DNA from: an uncultured Chitinophagaceae bacterium
Lineage (GTDB): Bacteria > Bacteroidota > Bacteroidia > Chitinophagales > Chitinophagaceae
Length of the DNA stretch: 64,000 bases
Direction of reading: 5' to 3'
Assembly (NCBI GenBank): GCA_903895845.1
Contig: CAITVK010000042.1
Location: forward strand, 28,585-92,584
A program made the position numbers and the translations under genes. The notes beneath the pieces were generated by a model. It was not told where the DNA came from and did not search any database. It saw nothing but the letters and a program-made list of their open reading frames with translations. Below, one piece after another: positions 24,706 to 32,056 of the stretch (positions are counted from its first letter, which is position 1; every line of letters begins with the position of its first letter).

Positions 24706-26907
24706 CTATATCTTTAGCTTATAGTGATGTAGAAATTCTATTAGAATATGTCGAATTAATTTTTGACATTCTTTCGCCGTTTCTAGAGTCAATATGTAAG
24801 GGTGCGCTGACTTATTTCTATAGTTTTCTGTAATGTTTTTAATGTTATCCAAAAAATCTTTTTGCAAAACTTTGTCTTCAAAATAAGTTAGCGTAAAAGA
24901 TCTAAAATTTTGAAGCAACGGACTTTTTGAAAGGGTGTTACCTCCGTCTTCAATTAATCCCATTATAAAACTCATTGTTCCAAGTTCATACTGAGAATCA
25001 TCTTTCAAAACTTTTTTTGCAAATCGAGCAGTTCTTTTATCACTTCCATTTTTTTCTTTTTCCAAATCTACTTTTACTAATTCAGATTTATTTGTATCTA
25101 TCAAACCAACTGAATGATAAGCTTCAAAAAGTTTTTTTAATATTTCATTTTCTAAAGACCTGCAATATTGAATTATGAATGGCGAATAATCAGTATCTTC
25201 TCCTTTTGGTAAAAAGTCATAGATTAATTCGGCTGACGTTATAAAAATAGAACTTGATGAATGCAAAAGCTCCCAGTTATCTAGCCACTTTTTTATTTCA
25301 CTTTGGTAATATAATAATTCTTTTTCTTTCTCTTTCGTAAGTTGATTTAATTTTTGGTCTATTTCAAAATAAATTCTACTTATCTTTTCTTCTTCATCAC
25401 GCTTGTTGTTTTTGATTGTTGTTACATCGAAAGTCAATTTCTCCAATAATGTAATGGCAGTATCAATTTTCTCTTCAATTCGGATAACTTTTGCTAATAT
25501 CTCTTTAGTAAGGGTTAAATGTGAGCTACCAATTTCATAAATAGAAATTAACCCCTTTAATTTCTTTTCGAGTTGAAGCATGTTTTCTGATGATGCTTCT
25601 CTTAACCACTCTTTACTAACAAAATTAAGCTCTGACAACGGCAAGATTGGAATTAAAAAATCTGATAATGTTGAAAGATTTATTCGAGACATTACAGTTC
25701 CAGAGGCAAAGCCGTCTGCCTGTTGCCAAAGAAATTCTTTTCCCTCCTCTGATTGTAGATAAGTGTTTATGTAATCATTTTCACTTGAACGAATGATAAC
25801 AAAGTTTTCAGTAACAACCGTTTCAACTGAATTTGCATCGTGAATGTAGATATTCTTATCGGCGGTCAAAAGGGAAATAACAAGGTCATTTGGTTTCAAT
25901 GCAGTTCTTTCTTCTTGGATTTCATCAACATAACACTTTCTCCCATTTTTATCTTTTCGATTATACACTAAATATTTACCACTATTCTTTAGATTGTTTT
26001 TACTTATAGGTTGTCCTTTTATTATCTGTGCCATCTCTGACAACCTTTTTACTTCTCTTCCTTTTAGTTTTTCCTGAATTATAGAAATTTGCAAATGATA
26101 ATTCCTATCAAACCTTTCCCCAATCATTGAAACTGGTAAATAGAAACTTCCTTCATGGTTTTTGAAATTTGCTATAATCTCATTTGAATTATCATCAAAT
26201 AGAGGCATATAGACATCTCGGTTTGGTTTACCATTTCTTATAACTAAAATTGATGTCTTGACACTAGTGTAAGGATAAAAAGCTCCAATTGGCAAACTAA
26301 CAACCATATCCAATGCGTACTCAGTAATAATTTTATCACGAAATAATTTTTCTGAAAGACTTTGCCCCATTAAAACTCCTTCATTGACGATAAAAATAGC
26401 AGTTCCATTATTTGCAAGCAGTGACAACCCTTTTTTCATCAACTCAATACCCAAGGGTTTGTTATCAAAAGTTCTTGCTCCAAACGGTAAACTTCCTATT
26501 ACTAAATCATATTTATTATCTTCGAAATTATATAACAATGTGTCCGTTGCTATAAATTCAATATTCGGATTTATATTTTTTGCTAATTGAATAATGTCAT
26601 AATTGATATCTATACCTTTTAAGTTTTCTATCCCATTTAAATAATTGAGAATGTTTCCTGTTCCGCAACAAATATCAATAACAGATTTTGGGTTGTTTGA
26701 TTTTCCGATTAGAGCAATTAATTCTGATAAGTTATTGGGTGTTGTTGTTAGTCCTCTTTTTCCATAGATTGAATTAAATATTTCAAGTATTTCATTTTTA
26801 TCAAACTTATAAGAATTTAAATTAATCTCTCTCAATATGGACTCTGTGTCTGATTTCCCTAAACCCCAAGTTCTGTCTACTACCTTTTTTATTTCTTGTC
26901 TATTCAT
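24706..26907 (-). CDS. N6-adenine DNA methylase with fused specificity and HEPN-like domains
   Basis: This 733-residue protein joins parts that are usually separate. Residues about 1-270 are a type I-like N6-methylase: TTTPNNLSELIALI, SAM motif I as VIDICCGTGNIL, and the catalytic motif as VIGSLPFG, where NPPF/NPPY is usual. Residues about 280-440 resemble one HsdS target-recognition domain (VKRLSEMAQIIKGQPISK, and TVMSRINLSTLSDFLIPILPL at its end). Residues about 440-550 are predicted coiled coil. The last 130 residues are helical and contain YRNKSAHPYI, an R-x4-H motif of HEPN type. No restriction subunit is adjacent. It sits between two attC-like sites. It could be an orphan methylase, a defence protein with a HEPN effector, or a pseudo-enzyme given the altered motif. 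Confidence 0.7.
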   Translation of the reverse strand: MNRQEIKKVVDRTWGLGKSDTESILREINLNSYKFDKNEILEIFNSIYGKRGLTTTPNNLSELIALIGKSNNPKSVIDICCGTGNILNYLNGIENLKGIDINYDIIQLAKNINPNIEFIATDTLLYNFEDNKYDLVIGSLPFGARTFDNKPLGIELMKKGLSLLANNGTAIFIVNEGVLMGQSLSEKLFRDKIITEYALDMVVSLPIGAFYPYTSVKTSILVIRNGKPNRDVYMPLFDDNSNEIIANFKNHEGSFYLPVSMIGERFDRNYHLQISIIQEKLKGREVKRLSEMAQIIKGQPISKNNLKNSGKYLVYNRKDKNGRKCYVDEIQEERTALKPNDLVISLLTADKNIYIHDANSVETVVTENFVIIRSSENDYINTYLQSEEGKEFLWQQADGFASGTVMSRINLSTLSDFLIPILPLSELNFVSKEWLREASSENMLQLEKKLKGLISIYEIGSSHLTLTKEILAKVIRIEEKIDTAITLLEKLTFDVTTIKNNKRDEEEKISRIYFEIDQKLNQLTKEKEKELLYYQSEIKKWLDNWELLHSSSSIFITSAELIYDFLPKGEDTDYSPFIIQYCRSLENEILKKLFEAYHSVGLIDTNKSELVKVDLEKEKNGSDKRTARFAKKVLKDDSQYELGTMSFIMGLIEDGGNTLSKSPLLQNFRSFTLTYFEDKVLQKDFLDNIKNITENYRNKSAHPYILTLETAKECQKLIRHILIEFLHHYKLKI

Positions 26908-27130
26908 AATGTGGTCTTATTTGATTTCAGCTAACTCTTAAATAGACGCAGGCTTTTTGATAAAGCCCTGTTACGTTAATATCTCTCAGCTCTTTACCCG
27001 CATCTTTAGATAGCGAATATAAGGTTTTGTCGCAGTGCATATATAATTCTTTATCTGCTGATCATATACCGAGTTTTTTGTAAAGAATATCACTTTTGGG
27101 GTTGAAAGCAAAGACAGGGAGACAATTACG
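26908..27130. other. leader of the methylase gene with attC-like site
   Basis: The stretch holds the attC-like site 1 and otherwise plain AT-rich sequence. Together with tandem array B and the 220 bp that follow it, this forms a 705-bp gap (26908-27612) without a recognisable gene. Confidence 0.5.
26928..26976 (-). repeat. attC-like composite site 1 (upstream of methylase)
   Basis: CAGCTAACTCTT (26928-26939), a hairpin GGCTTT-ttgat-AAAGCC with a bulged base in its outer part, and CTGTTAC (26968-26974) follow one another. The 12-mer and heptamer are identical to those at 24477-24538, while the spacer length and hairpin sequence differ. That combination is typical of attC sites, whose structure is kept but whose sequence is not. 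Confidence 0.4.
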
Positions 27131-27385
27131 TGCAGTTTTTCTATTTTCTCGCTAGTTGTCCCATTTTCTCGCTAGTTTTTCTATTTTCTCGCTAGTTGTC
27201 CCATTTTTTCGCCAGTTTTTTCATTTTCTCGCTAGTTTTCTCATTTTCTCGCTAGTTTTTCCATTTTCTCGCTAGTTTTTTTATTTTCTCGCTAGTTTTC
27301 TCATTTTCTCGCTAGTTGTCCCATTTTTTCGCTAGTTTTTCTATTTTCTCACTAGTTTTCTCATTTTTTCGCTAGGTGAGCAATT
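27131..27385. repeat. tandem array B, 20-bp unit, about 12 copies
   Basis: Contiguous 20-bp units share the core ATTTTCTCGCTAGTTTT. Units vary mainly in the three bases before ATTTT and in the T run. The period is not a multiple of three, so the array is not coding. It lies between the divergent methylase fusion and the gene at 27613. T tracts recur every two helical turns, so the DNA may be bent. Confidence 0.95.
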
Positions 27386-27612
27386 TTTCTGCAATTAATA
27401 ATCGGGAGTGGATGAAAAAATTACTATTTTAATAGAAATACTAGGTATTTGGGGGTGTTTCTGTATTAAAAAAATATATTGTGAAAACCTTAACAGTCTT
27501 TCTGTTTGTTCATGAACTTAAATACCACTTTCAACCGTCCTTCGTTTGAGTTGACCGCAAGAGGATATTTAAAAGGCCAATTAAATTTTATCACGCATAC
27601 AAATTTAAAATA

Positions 27613-28317
27613 ATGGCAGATGTATCTCTCAAAGTAAGTATAGACCTCATAAGGGCTATTCTGGTAGATGATTTAGGCGGCAAGGCACAAGACATTTTGC
27701 AAGCCATTTATGTACTTAATCCCACGGTATTTACGGGCGTGCTGCCCATTACCGAAATTGTGTTTCAGGCCAGCATCACTTCCTACAACACAAAACGTAG
27801 TGCCTACAAGTTGGGCGGATTGTCTCAAAAAATACCTTATGATAACGCACACGATGCGTTGACAGAGAATCTTATTTTGTTGGCTCCCTATGTAGATGGT
27901 ATTGCAAATGGCGATGAAGTTATCTTGAAATTGAGCATGATGCCCTACGATACGGGCGTAAACGATACGGCTGCACTGATTGCAGACGGGGCTTTACCCA
28001 CGGGGCTAAATTATAAACCGGGTGTAACAGGGGCAGCGCAGGTGTCTTGCGAAGCTTTTGGAAAAGGAACTAAGTTTATGTGTATTGCGGTACAAGGTGG
28101 GCCTTTGCCAGCTGGCGTAGTAGTTACAATGGGTGGTCAAATTTCTTTACCATCAGGGGAAACATTACCTCCAACAATTATTAGCCTGAATGGAAGAAGG
28201 AGCAAAACATTGGTGAACATGGTTGTAAAAACCGATTATTATCTCTATTACCTGATGAGTTGCGGTAATGTCATGAGCGGACTTAGCTTGCATAAGATTA
28301 TTGTTTGTGGAAACTAA
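27613..28317 (+). CDS. unrecognised protein, 234 aa
   Basis: I do not recognise the family. The protein starts ADVSLKVSIDLIRAILVDDL, has no signal peptide and is rich in beta-branched residues with a regular strand pattern after residue 90. There is a cluster of Gly near GQISLPSGE and a C-terminus with two Cys (MSCGNVMSG, IIVCGN). It stands alone, following tandem array B, and is closed by a strong terminator at 28340. It may be a structural or surface-associated beta protein, but that is a guess. Confidence 0.65.
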   Translation: MADVSLKVSIDLIRAILVDDLGGKAQDILQAIYVLNPTVFTGVLPITEIVFQASITSYNTKRSAYKLGGLSQKIPYDNAHDALTENLILLAPYVDGIANGDEVILKLSMMPYDTGVNDTAALIADGALPTGLNYKPGVTGAAQVSCEAFGKGTKFMCIAVQGGPLPAGVVVTMGGQISLPSGETLPPTIISLNGRRSKTLVNMVVKTDYYLYYLMSCGNVMSGLSLHKIIVCGN

Positions 28318-28339
28318 GATATAGTAGCTTCTGTATAAT

Positions 28340-28376
28340 AAAAAGCCCTTGAAGTAAATGCTTCAAGGGCTTTTTT
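28340..28376. terminator. strong bidirectional terminator
   Basis: AAAAGCCCTTGAAG and CTTCAAGGGCTTTT form a perfect 14-bp stem with a 6-base loop, with T runs on both strands. It serves the gene at 27613 and the convergent BACON lipoprotein gene at 28412. Confidence 0.92.
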
Positions 28377-28411
28377 GCTTTCATTCATCACTCCTGTTTC
28401 ATCTATTATCA

Positions 28412-29362
28412 CTAATAAGTGTATCCCGCTAAGGTAGAATAGACCGTTCCATATTCGATTGTCTGTACCACACCCAAACCACACTGAAAGGTTCTTGTTG
28501 TTGTGGATACCAGCGATGAAACGCCGTTGTTGATGGCATATAAAGACTCTTGAACCTGTGTGCCATTGGTATAAGTGATGCCTCCAATACTAAACTTTAA
28601 CCCGGTTTGCAATACCTGATGGGTGTACACGTAAGACACAGTTGATGGCTGGGATATACTAGGAAACGTGTCCGACCACGAATTGCCAACCGCCTGATTC
28701 TGTTTGCAATAAATCATATTACTTGCTGGATAATCCCCAATTTGTGGCAGCATCTCCCAATTGTTTCCTGCACTATCCACAGCGTAATAAACGTATTGTC
28801 TACCATTGCCCGTTGATATTTTTGTGCCATAATATGTAATGCCATTGATAACGGTGTCTGTTGTAAAAGTCTCTTTGCTGTTACCCCCTTGTGCCAGACT
28901 AAATACAAGCGTAGTCCCGATACGGTAAGGAGTAGAATCGCAATTTTGTGCATTGGGATTATTGATGGTGTAGGGTAGTTGCGTAACCACAATCGTTACA
29001 GGTTTTATTGCCGTATCGCCATAGGCAGTGATGGTAATAGTGGCGGTACGGGCTGTGTCGGCATTATTAGACGACAATGCACTAACAATAACCTTATTGC
29101 CAGTGCTGGTTGCATAACTTTTGATGCCAAGCCAGGTAGTGCCCGTTGGGGTTACGGCAATATTCCAGTTGAGGTTGGTTGTAATAGCAAACGAATCTAT
29201 GCTCGTTATCATCCCGTTTAGCGTGAGGGCAGTGCTATCTACCGTAAGCGTCCCATTAACAGGGGCATGGTAACTGTTGTTTTGGTTGATGAAAGTAGTT
29301 TTCTCACAGGCAGCCAAAAGAAGGGTGCAAATTGTGCTCGCGATGATGATTGTCTTTTTCAT
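28412..29362 (-). CDS. BACON-domain lipoprotein
   Basis: A signal peptide ends with a lipobox (LLLAACEK, about residue 19), so this is a lipoprotein. Residues about 45-130 read as a BACON domain (FAITTNLNWNIAVTPTGTTW, then NADTARTATITITAYG and KPVTIVVTQ), a fold found in Bacteroidota carbohydrate-related surface proteins. The rest (about 140-316) is an all-beta region of unknown type. Its function may be glycan or protein binding at the cell surface. No Sus genes are adjacent. Confidence 0.8.
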   Translation of the reverse strand: MKKTIIIASTICTLLLAACEKTTFINQNNSYHAPVNGTLTVDSTALTLNGMITSIDSFAITTNLNWNIAVTPTGTTWLGIKSYATSTGNKVIVSALSSNNADTARTATITITAYGDTAIKPVTIVVTQLPYTINNPNAQNCDSTPYRIGTTLVFSLAQGGNSKETFTTDTVINGITYYGTKISTGNGRQYVYYAVDSAGNNWEMLPQIGDYPASNMIYCKQNQAVGNSWSDTFPSISQPSTVSYVYTHQVLQTGLKFSIGGITYTNGTQVQESLYAINNGVSSLVSTTTRTFQCGLGVVQTIEYGTVYSTLAGYTY

Positions 29363-29610
29363 ATTGAATGCTTTTTTTCTCTAGATTAAATATCAAATGC
29401 ATTTGTTGTACCAGAAATGTTATTGTTTATCTATCAAAAAGTTAAAGAAATGCTTTATCTGTTTCCATCAATAACTAATGCTATTGCAAGACTAATCATC
29501 GTTTCTCAAAGCAATCAAATCCTATCGGCAATGCGTATTTGCACGTAGGTAAATAGGTGAGTATATATTTTCTGTCGGATAGGGTAGGAGATAGCCATAG
29601 CCCCAACGGA

Positions 29611-30471
29611 TTATGCAGAAAAGAATCCCACAATGGTTTTCACGGTTTGTCCGTCCCGATAGATATTGCTATGTCCCAATCCCTTGGTAATATGAAACGT
29701 CACGTGGGGCAATGCCAATGCCTGAATGGGCAATACATCTTTGTAAGGGCAGATGGCATCTTCTTCGTCGTGCAACCAAAGGGTAGGGATGGTTATTTGT
29801 TCTATGGCACGGCGTGCATCAAAGTAGCTTACAGGCAGTTTCCCCAATCTGATAATCAGTTTATACATCCTTTCCTTTACCCTTTTGGGGAGTGCGACCA
29901 TCTGGGCGAACTTGTCGATAGGTCTTGTTATTTCTACCGCAGGTGCAATCAATACTAGTTTCTTTAATTGGGGTAAGTATTCGGATGCCAGCGATGCAGC
30001 TAATCCCCCGATGGAGTGTGCCATGATGCCGTAGAAAGTGCCAAATTCTTTTTCAATTCGCAGAATCGCATTCTTATATTGAAGCGAGTTGATGGTTTTT
30101 CCATCGCTAAGGCCGTGTCCGGGTGCATCAAAAGCAAAAATGGTGAATCCTTCTTTTTTTAGTGGACGGATGTATTTCTCAAAGCGGTAACTATAACTAT
30201 CAAACCCATGTAATATCAAGATTTTCTTACCGGTTGCAATGCCTTCTTCGGGTTCCCATTTCCATCCACGCAATGTAAGTCCGCCTTCTATATCCACTGC
30301 TATGTGTTCCCCTTTTTCGAATATCAAAGGCATGGGACGTTCTGGTTTACCACTAAAAGGGGTACAAAAAAGTTCGAAAGCGCTACGGGCTGCCTTGCGC
30401 GGGGCAAATAGTCCGAGCAACCTGAATTTTATCTTATAATATTGCAGTGCTATTTTTTTAGTTAATTTCAT
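29611..30471 (-). CDS. alpha/beta hydrolase
   Basis: The 286-residue protein has the alpha/beta-hydrolase order: the oxyanion strand KKILILHGFDSYSYRFE, the motif FAFDAPGHGLSDG, a nucleophile elbow as AHSIGG (Ser; the first position is Ala where Gly is usual), an acid in LHDEEDAICPY, and the His in KGLGHSNIYRD. There is no signal peptide. It may be an esterase or lipase-like enzyme. It is divergent from the DUF2520 gene, with only 20 bp between their starts. Confidence 0.85.
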   Translation of the reverse strand: MKLTKKIALQYYKIKFRLLGLFAPRKAARSAFELFCTPFSGKPERPMPLIFEKGEHIAVDIEGGLTLRGWKWEPEEGIATGKKILILHGFDSYSYRFEKYIRPLKKEGFTIFAFDAPGHGLSDGKTINSLQYKNAILRIEKEFGTFYGIMAHSIGGLAASLASEYLPQLKKLVLIAPAVEITRPIDKFAQMVALPKRVKERMYKLIIRLGKLPVSYFDARRAIEQITIPTLWLHDEEDAICPYKDVLPIQALALPHVTFHITKGLGHSNIYRDGQTVKTIVGFFSA

Positions 30472-30491
30472 TTCTCAAAGCGGGCAAATAT

Positions 30492-31247
30492 ATGAATGTA
30501 GTGATTATTGGTACGGGTAATGTGGCAACAGTTTTGGGAAAACTGATTAGTAGCAAAGGACATAAAATAGTAGAGGTTGTTGGCCGTAATGCTGCTGCAA
30601 CCCAAACACTTGCCCATCTGTTTAAGGCAAACCCCAATACCGACTTCACAGCCATCAACGATACTGCCGATTTATACATCATTGCCGTAGTTGATACCGC
30701 AATAGAAACTGTAACCAGACAACTTACCTTGCAAAATAAACTTGTGGTACACACCGCAGGATCGGTCTCTATTCAGGTGCTAAATAGACTTTCTGGTGGG
30801 CATGGCGTTCTTTGGCCGCTGCAAACATTGCGCAAAGAGATGAAAGTTATTCCCCAAATTCCTATTGTGATAGATGCCAACACCGAAGCAGCCTATACCG
30901 CTTTGCTTGCCTTTACCAAAAGCCTTACCGATACAGTATTTCGTGCCAATGACGCCAAACGTATCAAGTTGCATCTGACAGCTGTTCTGGTCTCCAATTT
31001 CACCAACCACCTTTATACCCTTGCAGAGGACTATTGCCACAAAGAGTCATTGGAGTTTAAGTTACTCCTTCCTTTGATTCAAGAAACGGGCAATCGGGTA
31101 TTGACCAATTCGCCACGAACTGTTCAGACAGGGCCTGCAATCAGGGGAGACAATGCCACCATCAACAATCACCTTCAACTGCTGAAAAGCAATAACAATC
31201 TTCATAAGATATATCAATTGCTGAGTGACAGCATCAAGGAGAGTTAA
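30492..31247 (+). CDS. Rossmann-fold DUF2520 protein
   Basis: The protein starts MNVVIIGTGNVATVLGKLI, a dinucleotide-binding motif, has IIAVVDTAIETV and VVHTAGSVSIQVL in the first domain, and a helical second domain with KRIKLHLTAVLVSNFTNHLY, as in the DUF2520 family. Related proteins resemble NADP-dependent oxidoreductases (ketopantoate or pyrroline-carboxylate reductase fold). The substrate is unknown. The length of 251 residues is normal. The start lies 20 bp from the divergent hydrolase start. Confidence 0.85.
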   Translation: MNVVIIGTGNVATVLGKLISSKGHKIVEVVGRNAAATQTLAHLFKANPNTDFTAINDTADLYIIAVVDTAIETVTRQLTLQNKLVVHTAGSVSIQVLNRLSGGHGVLWPLQTLRKEMKVIPQIPIVIDANTEAAYTALLAFTKSLTDTVFRANDAKRIKLHLTAVLVSNFTNHLYTLAEDYCHKESLEFKLLLPLIQETGNRVLTNSPRTVQTGPAIRGDNATINNHLQLLKSNNNLHKIYQLLSDSIKES

Positions 31248-31410
31248 ACAGGGGTTGGAGCTGATATAGATACTATTAGCACACTTAAAGAGCGCTTTTA
31301 AGTCCATTAATCAACAAATTAAATTGTTTGTTACGGCAATATCCAAAGGGAGTATACGTTTACTTATTGTCTTTTTTCTACAAAAGAAGTTGTTCGACTT
31401 AAATAAGTAA

Positions 31411-31908
31411 ATGCAAGAATTCTATTATACATACTACGAAAGTCCGGTTGGACTCTTGAAGATTGGTGGGACTGACCATTATATTTCTGAGCTTAGTTTC
31501 TTGGACAATAGTCACCAGCTTACTTATGGGGTGCCGGGTATCAGTGATATCCTACATCAGTGTACCGAGCAATTGATAGAGTTTTTTCAAGGAAGAAGAA
31601 GGACATTTAATATTCCTATCCATCAGGAAGGAACCGATTTTCAACAGCGTGTCTGGGGGGAACTGATGCAGATTCCATTTGGGAAAACAATCAGTTACCT
31701 GGATCTTGCAAAGAAAATGGGTGATCCAAAAGCAACAAGAGCCGTTGCGGGAAGTAATGGGAAAAACAAAATTGCCATTATTGTTCCCTGTCATCGGGTA
31801 ATTGGTACCGACAAAAGTCTGGTGGGCTATTCGGGGGGAATGCAACGGAAGAAATGGTTGTTGCAGCACGAGTTTAGGCTGGCGAATGGAATACAGACGT
31901 TGTTTTAA
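31411..31908 (+). CDS. ogt: methylated-DNA--protein-cysteine methyltransferase
   Basis: The 165-residue protein is an O6-alkylguanine repair protein. It has FQQRVWGELMQIPFGKTISY in the DNA-binding helix region, AVAGSNGKNKIAIIVPCHRV with the acceptor Cys in PCHR, and SLVGYSGGMQRKKWLL at the end. It accepts the alkyl group once and is consumed. An AT-rich inverted repeat starts right at its stop codon (31907) and ftsK follows. Confidence 0.95.
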   Translation: MQEFYYTYYESPVGLLKIGGTDHYISELSFLDNSHQLTYGVPGISDILHQCTEQLIEFFQGRRRTFNIPIHQEGTDFQQRVWGELMQIPFGKTISYLDLAKKMGDPKATRAVAGSNGKNKIAIIVPCHRVIGTDKSLVGYSGGMQRKKWLLQHEFRLANGIQTLF

Positions 31909-31909
31909 T

Positions 31910-31989
31910 TGATAATTGATAATTGATGATTAATGATGGGTGGTTGATATTTGGATTGCTAAATATCCATTGTCAATTATCAATTATCA
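31910..31989. repeat. AT-rich inverted repeat, 17-bp arms
   Basis: TGATAATTGATAATTGA at 31910-31926 and its exact complement at 31973-31989 form a 17-bp perfect inverted repeat, immediately after ogt and before ftsK. It uses the same AATTGATAATTG words as the repeats near 2238 and 54941. It could act as a weak terminator or an mRNA end-protecting hairpin. Confidence 0.75.
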
Positions 31990-32056
31990 TTCAAAACATT
32001 ATCCACATACGCCTCCAAATACAAAATCCTTAGAGTCAAATTGTATATTTGTTACT

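Noticed and set aside
24706..26907. Complete type I restriction-modification system
   Set aside because: No HsdR-type restriction subunit or separate HsdS gene is next to the methylase fusion.
31940..32056. Upstream extension of ftsK
   Set aside because: The extra residues are read from an AT-rich inverted repeat; the ATG at 32057 gives the normal N-terminus.
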